64,000 nucleotides of DNA from Sebastes aleutianus (taxonomy: Eukaryota; Chordata; Actinopteri; Perciformes; Sebastidae): the NCBI GenBank assembly GCA_916700875.1, contig CAKAKS010000067.1, forward strand, positions 11,621,591-11,685,590. Direction: 5' to 3'. The notes beneath the pieces were generated by a model, which saw only the letters and a program-made list of their open reading frames with translations, was not told the DNA's origin and made no database searches. Shown piece after piece: positions 41,656-52,500 of this stretch. Both the position numbers and the translations under genes were made by a program. Numbering within the stretch: the stretch's first letter is position 1; every line of letters starts with the position of its first letter.

Positions 41656-42100
41656 GCAACGATTGCAATTTCTTTGGCCAATACCGATTTCCGTTTTTCT
41701 TTTTATTAAAGTCTGACCTGCCAATTTCTGCCAAGACACCAGACTAACTTTTTTCACCACTGCCCAGGAACCATCCCAAAAAATAATTTTCAACCTTCCC
41801 AATGTCAGTGTAAACTGTAACAAATTCTAAATGTTATCCTTTTACTTTGTTATTGTTATCTCTTGTCGTTATTTGCATAAAAATACACAGTTCAAATGAT
41901 TATGAAATGAATTATTGTATTTTTATTTAAATATTAATAATAATAATAATAATATATTCAAATCTTAATAATTTTAATGATATATTATAAGCTGCTTAGA
42001 GGTAATGTTAGGAAGTTAAACAGGTCATAATTCCCTCTCTATTATCTATTTGATAGTGCTGTGAAAACATCTCCTTCAAACAACTGGAGGATTTTCTGAT
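41656..42100. repeat. Repeat related to 34840-35100
   Basis: Shares GAAGTTAAACAGGTCATAAT and GAAAACATCTCCTTCAAACA with the interior of the hAT-like element at 34615-35688. Ends are not resolved. Confidence 0.5.
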
Positions 42101-42420
42101 TTCTTCTGCAATAAACATTCAAAAGTAATTATTTCTCAACAGATTCCCCATTTCAACTAACTAACAAGGACACTGTTTTTTGTTTGGTTAAAAAATATGA
42201 CATATGCATTGACGTACGCTGGACAACTGGTGACCGACTACAGATCCCCGCAAAAATCACACCATAATCATGTTAATATGTTTTTCAATGAAAAAATAAT
42301 AAAGTAAAAATAATCATACCCTCTAATATTATAAATCTATTGCCATTGCAATATCAAAATAATCGCAATTGGATATTTTTGAAAATCGTTTAATTGGATA
42401 TTTTATGACTACTAAGAATG

Positions 42421-42482
42421 TATTGATTGATTGATTGATTGTATGTACAGGGGGAATCTGTGGATGGATGGATGGATGGATA
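42421..42482. repeat. (ATTG)n and (GGAT)n microsatellites
   Basis: Two tetranucleotide arrays separated by about 25 bases, just beyond the breakpoint of the mrc1 duplicate. Confidence 0.8.
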
Positions 42483-43642
42483 TAATTCATTGATACATAC
42501 CATATTTTACTTTAATCTACTATGCTTGCCAGGATTGTGAAATATCTAATAGACTTTAAACAAAGCAAAATTATAACATGTTCCTTCTGGACCACAGTAT
42601 GAGTGAAGACAGTGTATCACCACTGCATTTCATCATCAATGAAGCTACTGTACATGACTGTGTAGAAACCCAGGTAACTCCTAAGATTTGAATTAAAATG
42701 ATTAAAAGACTTGTAAAAACCAACCCATGGGCATCGACATTGAATGTTTGACTTTTTGTCAACAGGTGGCTGAACCAACCAATAAATGCAAAACATTGAG
42801 AAATTCACAAACTATTCAAAACACCACAGGCTGACATAGTCCAGTCTGCACAGCACATAATATAACCCCAATGACATCACCAAAAACACAGCTAACAGCT
42901 AGGGGTTTAATACACAGAGACATCCACGGAGAGACATTTTAAGAAAGAAACAGCGCATTCAGATTAACAGTGAGAGACAGACAGATACAAGTTGTGACTG
43001 ACTCACGTTATTTGACGACGAAAGTCCATTCTCCTTTCTGTCATGGAGATGAAGTATCCATGCCATATTTTGTCCAACTGTCGCCGTTGTTGCTCCTTTC
43101 TCCATCGCTGCTAGCTAGCCAACTTGTTAAGTTTAACATTAAATTACTTAACAATTTTTTGTTGCTAGGCCAAAGACTGTCTTCACAGCGGTGTGACTCC
43201 ACGTTAATGTTACTAAACTCACCTGTGGTCACTTCAGTAGGAGACTTCGCTCAGAGTGCAATACCATCTTTGTCCACACATTCACCAGCCGTTACATCCG
43301 GGGGGCGCTGTTTCACACATAAAGAAGTCCAGTGAAAGGCGGGGTTGCCAGATTCGGGTTAGTTTCCCCCCAATTGAGCTACTTTTGATTAAATTGGACC
43401 TGGAAAAAAATAACGTTGGACTGGCTGGTGGATGAAATTTGGGTTGCTTATCAACATTTGGCGGGGGGCTTGAAAATATTGTGAAAACAAAATACGAAAC
43501 AAGCTGTAATTTTATGGTCATAAATACGAAAATTCAGTATAGGCTACTTTGTTTTGTTCACTCACTCATATCATGGACTCATTTAATTTTAACAATTTTA
43601 GCTTAGCACATGGACTGTAAACAGGGGAAACAGCTAGTATGT
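42483..43642. other. Intergenic, no gene recognised
   Basis: AT-rich sequence beyond the mrc1 duplicate breakpoint. Short open frames lack domains, and no splice-bounded exon was found. Confidence 0.5.
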
Positions 43643-44391
43643 TTAAAGGGACTGTTTGTAACCTCTTACACGTATAAATCACCGGGTCGGTGTCCAGTGC
43701 GCGCTCGCGTGTGGCTACGCTGTTCAGACGAGACTCCAACACAAACTACACGGAAGCACCAAAACCGCAAAGTTATATCTAGTGAAGCCCGTCTGTTAAA
43801 CAGTGTTGGCCGCGGGCGGAGGAAGCTTTGATCTCCAGGGCCGGAGTCTGTGCTGTACTCTGCTCCTCTGCTCCTCTGCCTGCCTGCCTTCACTCAGCTC
43901 GCTCCACCTCACGTGCATGCGCGCACACTATACACTGCAGAAGAGTTAGTTTAGCTCTGAGAATATCTAGTGAATGTAAAGTGGACGTTTTTGCAGAAAT
44001 AACTGCTGCAGCTCCTCCAGACCAACAGAGCTTTTCCGTGTCTTGTGAAGTGACGGGGCTCCGCAGCGAGCAACGTTATTGTCTCCGACCAGGTGCCGGT
44101 GTCTCCCTCCGGCCGCGGTCGTGAGGCTGAAGCAGGAAAAGCCAACACTAAGATGAGCAGTGATTCATGGAGAGACCTTCGTCTGGTCAGCTAACATTAC
44201 TGCCAAGCAGGTGAAATATAGAGTGATATTCTGATTTTAGCTGACGTGTGTCGCCTCAATGTTTTGAGCGATGCTCGTTCATGTCTATTTAGAGCGAGCA
44301 AGTGCGAGCCCGACGCTGACTTTCGTTGACTTAACGGCCACAGATGTCGCTGTTAAAAAGCATTTCTGATTCTTACAAACAGTCCCTTTAA
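43643..44391. mobile_element. TTAA-flanked piggyBac-like MITE, intact, GC-rich
   Basis: 749 bases with near-perfect inverted ends TTAAAGGGACTGTTTGTAA and TTACAAACAGTCCCTTTAA. The interior is GC- and CpG-rich, unlike its surroundings. Confidence 0.8.
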
Positions 44392-44404
44392 CATCTACAC
44401 CAGC

Positions 44405-44961
44405 GGTGGAAAGTAAGTTACGGTGCCATAGACTGTACATAATGAGGGACAACATGACAGCTTCCCAAAAGTGAAGCGAAAACATCTCAGTTGCACCCTG
44501 GTTGCAGGCTGCAGTACAGGCCGCGTCCTCCATATTAGTGGATGGGATATGGGCCAAAATAAAAAGTCAAAGTACGCGTCAAATACATTTTTCCCAAAGA
44601 TGGTTTCTGTCATTTTAAGTAGTTCTTATCATGCTGATGTGTGTTTTCAAGTGTTCATTTTTCTGATAAGTTTGGTTTTAATTAGTTATTCGATGCTATG
44701 AAAAGAGGGTGAGACGTCATGATTGGCAGCTGTGATTCTCTCTCACTGACAAGCTGCAGCCGTGTTCGGATCGCCATTGGTTCGGGCAGGTGACCTCGAT
44801 ACCGCGGCTGCAGTATCCCGATCACTACTGCACAAACTCTGGCTCCAAATGACGTCAAATTCTCAAGATGGCAGCTCCCGTATCCGGGATATTTTGGCTT
44901 CACTTCTGTATGGTGGGAGGAAGAAGAGACGCGTCGTCCATCTTTATATACAGTCACAATG
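44405..44961. mobile_element. MITE (CATAGACTGTACATAA family)
   Basis: Left CCATAGACTGTACATAA, right TTTATATACAGTCACAATG. Relative of 34243-35935. Confidence 0.65.
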
Positions 44962-47900
44962 ATCGATACATTCACTCAAGTGCTGTAAGCCTACTCAAGT
45001 ACAATTTTGAGGTACTTGTATTTTACTTGAGTATTTCAATTTTCTGCTACTTATACTTCAACTCCCCTACATTTCAGAGACAAATATTGTACTGCTTCTT
45101 ACTCCATTACAATTATTTGATATCGGCCTAACTTTAGTTACTAATTACTTTGCGGATTCAGATTAATAATACAAAATATAATCAAAAAATGATGATGTAT
45201 ATTATAGAATAAGATAAGACTTTATTGATCCCCAGGGGAAAATTCACAAGCTAATCAGCAGTAGCTTATATGAAGTCATTAAAATTAGCCACACTTTTAC
45301 CAGCTGCAACACTAAAATGATGTAGGGTAGCCTACAAATTAATGCATCAAGCAACTTTCATGTCAAGGACAAATTCAGGGATCTGGAGAGTAATAAGTGA
45401 GGGATGTGCGACATCTTCAAATAAAATGTCAATTAACACATTCTTCATTTTACATTTTAATGATTTTCAACAATGTCAAAATGAACTTCTGAATGCTGTA
45501 CAAAACAAAAATAACCAAAACAAATCATTTCGAAAGGACCAGAGTGAATTCAGTCTCGTCAACTCAAAGCAGTCACACACAGTAGGTCAGTGCAACAGAC
45601 TCTCTGGTTCTCCTTACATTTACCTAACAAGGCAGTTATGAAGTATGTACAAATGCATAGAGATTGTATTCAAGCAATATATTTTATCACAAAAAGATGC
45701 ATAGAGTATCCAGCATATAGCACAGGTCAGTGTCACCAAAAGATTTTTCATGCTTCCAGACAGAGCAAATGCAAGTCAATAAATATGCTTGAACACCATT
45801 TAGAAAAGTAGGAAGCAAAGTATGACTTCCCTTTATAATCATGTAGAAAAATAGTTTGACTTTCCTTACTAATGTTTAAAATAAATTGTTGGCTTTTGAA
45901 GATTTTAACACATGGGGGCAGATTCTGATGTGACGCTGAAACACACATGTTGGTTGTTCCCTACAGTTTTTTGACCGTCTGATTAGACAAAACATCCCCT
46001 TGCGTAACTTTGTAGAAACAAAAATCATAAAATGCATTCATTGTACGGAAGCTGAGAACTGCCACTGTTCCAATTATCTTATTTTATCCCGTTATCTCGA
46101 GATCACAAGTTAATTATTTCATTATGTCGGGAGATGTTTTCTCGTGATAACCTGTTTGTGCTACTAATGATTATTTTCATTATCGATTAATCTGCCATTT
46201 ACTTTCTTGATTAATGATTTAACCATTTAGTGTAAAAAATAGTGAAAAAAAATACCCATCACAATTTCTTCTTTTCAAATCTTTCATTTAAGAGGCTGAA
46301 ACCAGATACTGTACTGCTAGATTCAACTGATCAATAAATCAACTAATTGTTTCAACTCTATACAGGACAATTATTTTGCTCTCTTGAGAAATAAATAGTT
46401 TTTTGGAGATATCTCGGGAAAAGGACCTTCCTCAGGATGCACCCAGTTCCCAGTTTAGGTACACCTGTTGTTTTTGTTATGAATACTTTCACACAGAATC
46501 TGAATATTATGCAGTGAAAAAGTGCCGTAATTTTTTCAGAAACAAGGTTGATTCTTTTTTTTATTTCGCACCGCTAATAAAGGCATCAACCAATCAAGTT
46601 GTGCAGAACCGGTTGAGTTGCGCCTATATTTATGAAACAACAACATGGCGGCTCCGTAGTCCAAACCATGACGGCAAACTTTATTACTCCTTTCAACCTT
46701 GACAAAAGCAGCGCAGACCAGATCTACCCCTTCTTTTCTTACCTTTCACAATAAAAGCCCTAGACATATTATATTCGCAGGCAAGTATTTCGCATTTTCA
46801 CGTTGTTTATTCATCACACACCCGGTGGGTGTGCATAAGGCCTTAATACAACAATCCCGCAAAAAATCCTACCGTTATGAAGGTTATAATGTTCAGTTTT
46901 TATTGAAAGTGTTTTAGAGACGTGCTGATTCATCTGTATGGTCATTCTGGAGGATGTCGTTTTTGATGCTGTTGAACTGAATTTTGTCCATCCCATTTAT
47001 ATCAACGTGGGTCGACTAAATAAGAGAAAAATCTGTCAGCATAATAAATACAATTCAATAGCTTCACAAACTACATCCTCCAAAATGATCATAAAAGTTG
47101 AATCAACACGTCTCTTTAAATAGTTTCAATAAACATTATAACCTTCATGAATGTAGAATTTATAGCAGGACTGTTAGGCTGCTTTAGTTTTAGCTCGTAG
47201 TACCTAATAAACTGTGTAATTATTCTGTTATCACAATAAAACAAATCTGAGATAACAAGACAAGTAACTTCAGATAAAGGATAAAATAAAATGATTGCAA
47301 CCTCGACTGTTCTTGACTTCCGTACATTTTACGTGACCACTGCAATATCAAAAACTGTAGAACACATGCTGCATGAGCACACCGTTGCATTTACCTTGAC
47401 TAATGTTTGTGCAAAAATACACACAGATGGAGCCATATGAAGTAGGTGAAAATAAGACAATAAGACAAAAACCAAGTGATAATGTTCATTTTGGTAAAGA
47501 ACAAGAAAGAAGGTCAAAGTGTGTGTGAGTGGCAGGGGGTAAAAATAAAAAATGTCACAATATGAGGAGAAATACTGGGCCTCATGCAGCAACATTCTCT
47601 AAAATGTATCTTATATTTTGTCTTAATTTTCTGGTAAGAGAAAAAATAAGATAAGTCAACTCCAGATGCACCAAATTTACTTAACCATCCAAATCTGCTC
47701 TTACCCAGGTGTGCTGAATGATGAATCCCACTTGATCATAAATTGGAGGCGTGTTGCCGATTTTATTAGCATAGGTAACACCTCCTAAACACTATATAAG
47801 GGCAGCTGTTGTGCTGTGTGCAAATACTTTGGCACATGCCCAAGAATGGGAGGGATGCCTCTAAAACAATACTGTAAGAAGAAGAAGTTCAGCAGTAGTG

Positions 47901-48218
47901 AAACTGAGGTACTGTTCAATAAACTTACACAAAGAGCAGTATGTAAGCCACTCAATATCATCCAAGGGTTTTTATAGTCTTAATTGGGATCAATGGAGCA
48001 ATAGTATTTATTTAGCCCACACATTTAATAATCCAATCATTATAATCACTCTAACATATAATAATCTAAATTTGATAATATGATATTCATGCGTTTTTAC
48101 CTCAAGTATAAAACGTGTTTCCTTGTGTTGGACAAACAATTTGTGGACTGTGAGAACAATATGTTTTTTCTTATCTTGGTAAGAGTGCTCTCGACTTTTC
48201 GTTAAATATTCTCATACC
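44962..48218. other. Intergenic, repeats only
   Basis: Apart from the inverted repeat at 46876-47157, it holds retroposon-tail-like text near 45205 (AAGACTTTATTGATCCCCAG) and a CGATTAATCTGCC-type repeat near 46170. No coding exon was recognised. It probably contains the cacnb2 polyadenylation site, but I cannot place it. Confidence 0.5.
46876..47157. repeat. Imperfect inverted repeat (fold-back element)
   Basis: The left arm from TTATGAAGGTTATAATGTT to TGGAGGATGTCG is repeated inverted as ACATCCTCCAAAATGATC to AACATTATAACCTTCATGAA. Arms about 85 bases, spacer about 110. Confidence 0.7.
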
Positions 48219-48612
48219 TAAAGGCCCAGACGCACCAAGCCGTCGGTTGGCCGTCGGACAGTTTTGGGCCGTCGGTGAGTGTCTGTCGGACTAGAGAAAT
48301 CCCTATGATTGGCTGTTCAGTTTAAGCGAGTCAGTGCACGAGGAGAAAAACGGAAGTGAGGAAAACAAGCCAACGAGTAAAGAGGACACACGCAGAAGGC
48401 TCTTCTCATTTTTCCTCTTCATCTCATCTGATCATTCCAATACACGGATATTTTCACAACTACATGGCCATCTGAAATGAGGCTAAGTGGTGAGTGAGAA
48501 TGGTGTGAAAATGGTCTGCAAACACTGCTTTGTTTCATGTACGTATCAGAACAACGGCTTGTATATCCCAATTTCCCTTCTTTGATGTCGGCTTGGTTTG
48601 TCTGGGCCTTAA
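48219..48612. mobile_element. MITE in the probable cacnb2 3' UTR
   Basis: Inverted ends TAAAGGCCCAGACGCACC and TTTGTCTGGGCCTTAA. It lies about 230 bases beyond the cacnb2 stop codon, on the 3' side. Confidence 0.6.
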
Positions 48613-48838
48613 GAGAAGAGCAAAAGTAAGAATACATTGGTGCATCCCGGAAATCAATGGGTACGAACAAAATAAGAACAAACTGGGCAAAAACAAAATT
48701 AAAAGGACATTTCTTCTTACATCGCTTCCTGCATGGGGCCCATTGTCTACAAAAATGGCACATCCTGCCCGTCCATTAGTGCATTATAACTTGAGCAGCA
48801 TATAACCATGCACCAACCCACAGAAGAGACAACAGTCA

Positions 48839-49597
48839 CTAGTGTATATAGGAATCCCTGTGCCACTGGCGTGCATCTCTTCCTCTACCTCGATCCCTAT
48901 CTCTGTCTCTATCTCTGTCTCTTTCCCTGTCCTTGTGTCTTTCTCTATCTCTATCCCTATCTCTGTCCCTGTCTCTGTCCTTGTCCCTGTCCCTGTCTCT
49001 GTCCCTGTCTCTGCCATGGTAGTTGTGATGATTGTGTGCAGGATAGTGATCCGTGTGGTGTGTCCGTGGTGGAATATGCTGGTGATGCCTGTGCTGGCGG
49101 TTGCGTTCATTGTGCTCATGCTCATAGTCTTCCCCGACATGTGGCTGGCTGTTCCCACGGTGATGTTGTTGTTGGTGGTGGTGATGATGGTGGTTGCTGT
49201 TATGATGGTGGTGGTTATGGCCTCGGTGGTTATAGCGCGCCTCCTCCTCATCCTCCTCCACCACATCCTCCACCTCCTCCTCCCTCTCCTCAGGCAGGTG
49301 CCTGCGGGGAAGCCTGTGGCTATAATCCCTGCTCGACCGTACCTCCATGCCACCGGATGATTGGTTGTGCTGGGCGTGGCTGTGATGCTCCGTCCGGCGG
49401 TGGTGGTGGTGGTGATGGTGGTGGTGGCTGTGCTGGGGTCTCTTTGGTTCAGTCCTCAGGAGCCGCTCTTCCTCCTCCCTATGGCCCTCCTCGGCCCTCT
49501 GCTCCTGCGCTGGGGCTGAAGGTTGCTCCTGGTCTAGATGGTTCTCCCGGGAACCCTTTCTCTTGGGGGCAGCTGACTTCTTGTTTTTCTGCCCATC
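48839..49597 (-). CDS. cacnb2: cacnb2 last exon: low-complexity C-terminus
   Basis: 759 bases, 252 residues and the stop at 48839-48841. It begins DGQKNKKSAAPKRKG, runs through Glu/Arg-rich, His-rich (a run of nine His, then a longer His/Asn/Gln stretch) and acidic blocks, then about 50 residues of Arg-Asp dipeptides, and ends WHRDSYIH. A His- and charge-rich C-terminus is known in mammalian beta-2, but it is expanded here. Acceptor cttgttccag. Confidence 0.85.
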   Translation of the reverse strand, partial: DGQKNKKSAAPKRKGSRENHLDQEQPSAPAQEQRAEEGHREEEERLLRTEPKRPQHSHHHHHHHHHRRTEHHSHAQHNQSSGGMEVRSSRDYSHRLPRRHLPEEREEEVEDVVEEDEEEARYNHRGHNHHHHNSNHHHHHHQQQHHRGNSQPHVGEDYEHEHNERNRQHRHHQHIPPRTHHTDHYPAHNHHNYHGRDRDRDRDRDKDRDRDRDRDRDRERHKDRERDRDRDRDRDRGRGRDARQWHRDSYIH

Positions 49598-52500
49598 CTG
49601 GAACAAGAAAATGCAACATAAAATCACATAAATGCACATGAAGGACACGCATACAGTATGTAGAAGCTTGCTCTAACACAAAAACATACTGTGCTCAACT
49701 TATGGCTGTGCTCCAAATCGTACTGCATACTAACGTACTGCATACTAACGTACTGCACACTACGTACTCAAATCTGTTAGTCAAAACCTTTTTGTTGCAG
49801 CAACAAATTGGTCAAAACGTAAACAGGAATTAAAATTATAGTATATAATGTATACAGTATATAAACATAAAATTTAATTGAATAGATCGGACCCATTGTC
49901 ATCGATACCCGATCCAGCTATTTGAGTCTGTATCGGCCCGATATCCGATCTGGTATTGGTGCATCCCTACTTATGATTCAGGTGATAATACACTAAAGAA
50001 AATATACTTATTAATATTATATTCCATCCTCTGTTCCTTTAACGTCAGTGGCCATCATTCGTAATTATTTTATCCAACCGGTTAATCATTTTAACTGTCT
50101 GCCTCACAGTCCGCCATTGGACAGTCTGAGGGCCTCAATGCATGTTGGGGTGGATGAGTTTGTCCAGTAAACTCACATTGCGTACTAAAAAATTCTTGCT
50201 AAACTAATAAACATCCCAGCATTTCTCATGTGCACAAAATCCACATAATATGCAGTTGGAACGCACTACATACTCAATTTTACGTCATACTTAGTATGAA
50301 TAATATGATAGTATGTGATTTCAAACACAGCCAATATGTCTTACACACTTGTATTTGCTAGTCCATATACACAAATTCAAACATGCACACAGCTGCTGGT
50401 AGGGAGGCAGCTGGCTCTCAAGTGCCTAAACTGGCAATCACACCAGAGGCAATTTGAATATTTTTGGATGATAATACTCAGTTTTATCACGGGACCTTGG
50501 GACACTCTGTGCAGCTTTGTGCAATTACTCACATGGAAACAGACACACTTGCTGCCTCCGGCTTCTCTGCATCTGCTCTACAGCTGCTGCTGCTGCTACT
50601 ACTGTTGAGTCACTATTAAATTAATTATCAAAATTAATGATAACTAAAAGTTAGTTACCCGGAAGTTAACCTCAAGTTGTGTAGTAAGATCATTTACTTA
50701 TACTGATGATCATTTTAAAGCTGTAGCACTGTAGCACGAACTAGTCACTAACTAATGATCAGTTGTTCCTATTCAATACAATTTTTAGTAATTGACAATA
50801 ATTTCAAGGTTTCCAAGAAAAATCATTGTGAGATGTGTGTACAAGCCGGAGGCAGAAAACAAACGTATGGCTGAGAGCTTATGTAGAGATAAATGTGAGT
50901 TATTTTTATGCCGTAAACTAGAAATTACAAACTAATTGACTCATTACCTTATTTCTAAATACAAAAAATAAATCCATATATAAGCTACCATGACATTGCA
51001 GCAATGGATTTTCTGCCTCTTGGATTGTTTGTAAACAGAAAAATCATTTATATTCATGTTTTTTAGATAATATATACTAGTAATGTTACGTGCTGTGCCG
51101 AGGCTTGGGAGCGTGACGAGTGATCCAGGGAGTTTTCTGTGAAGCCCGTATCAAGGCTTGTATCGTTTTAGACCGATGACGTCATTGAAGACACCCAAAG
51201 CCGAAATACAGTTGAGAACTAAAAATGAAAATGAAAAATGTCTCCCATCTATCATTTCCCTATAGTTACACAAGCACATTCACTGCCCTCTGCCCGTTTA
51301 AACCACTGCCACATATCTGGAATATATCTGCCTGTTTTACACTATTTAACCAATAGGTGGTTTCATGTGCACATGAAGCCCAAATTAAGTCTCGTGAAAT
51401 GAACCCATTTGAAAACCAATTTGCTGGAGACCTTCAGTGCTTCATGAAGCTTCATCTCGCCATCACTAATATATACACATCATTTCTAGCTAACTTCTAA
51501 AGAAGACGCTACTGTAACTCATCTCTATCACTGCGGTGAAAACTCGGCTACAGCAGAATTTGAAGGTATCTCACTCACCAGAGGCTATCTCATTTCTTCA
51601 ACTTTCCCGTGGAGTAGGATGAGGAGAAATGAGATGAAAATGTTAGACGAATAAATGGAAACAAATACAGATGCAGCGCACTGTGGAGTTCCTCTGTCTA
51701 GACAAATGAACATTCCTGCTGAGCTCATAATGTAGTTTTTGCCACATTCAGAAGACTGTCTGTACAGATGAGATGAGTGGGATGAGATGAGATGTATGAA
51801 ATCTTTGCAAATGATATTGCATTAATGCAATAAAGTCACATCATATAACTTTATTGTTTATTTCCCATAAATGTGTCTGGGTTTCATGTACCGGTATTGC
51901 TGAAGGATTGGTGGGCAGTGTATTCCCGGCCAGCTGGGCCACCAGTGCGTTGGCAGGCTCCATCTCTGGTGGATGAGTGGCTCTCCAGTAAGACTCCAGA
52001 TAATCAGCAAGGTGCTCACAGGCGTCAGTTAGCTGGTTCTCATCTAAGATGACGTCAAACCATTCCTGCAGGAAAATGAGAATAAGGACAAGAAGAAGTA
52101 AAAGACCAACAGAAGGAAACAAACATCGGACTATACCCTGTCACTGAGACAGTAGTTTAAAGTATAATCTGTGACGCCATTTATAATGTGGCAGAAGTGA
52201 TTACTCTTGTGGTAATCAGCAGTCTGTGATTGGGTCTGCAGAAAAAGAGATGTAAGGAAATAGGGTCATCTAAAGAAGGGACAACCATGTGAACAGTGAC
52301 TCGAGCATTCAATGAAGACTTTGAATTTGACATCAGGAAAAATATGCTGAATTTGACTATGTAGTCTGACAATGTATTCTCATGCAACGGTTCGTATGAT
52401 ACATTACGAAAAGTTATTCCTCCTTTTTCGTTTGTTTTCCTGCAAATGTCCGCTCATTACATGCATACAGTCTTTTCAAAATAAACTTCCATCTTCACAG

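Larger units (their letters stand above)
40529..42240 (+). pseudogene. Truncated mrc1 duplicate (exon 1 and part of exon 2)
   Basis: 40529-40592 repeats exon 1 with a single synonymous change and an intact donor. 42143-42240 repeats the start of exon 2 with an intact acceptor and then diverges abruptly after GDRL. The intron between them is enlarged by a hAT-like insertion (40808-41647) and neighbouring repeat sequence. Spliced as in mrc1, it would encode a 62-residue secreted peptide ending at a stop near 42270; the rest of the receptor is absent. It is a partial segmental duplication in the same orientation, about 36.7 kb downstream of the original. Expression is unknown. Confidence 0.85.

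Noticed and set aside
48784..49353. Minus-strand open frame, Thr/Ile/Arg-rich, overlapping the cacnb2 last exon
   Set aside because: Out of frame with cacnb2 and made of shifted repeat codons; the frame ending in WHRDSYIH is the homologous one.
48808..49641. Plus-strand open frame of 277 residues, Cys/Pro/Gly-rich
   Set aside because: It is the antisense of the low-complexity last cacnb2 exon; composition is explained by the His and Arg-Asp codons read backwards.
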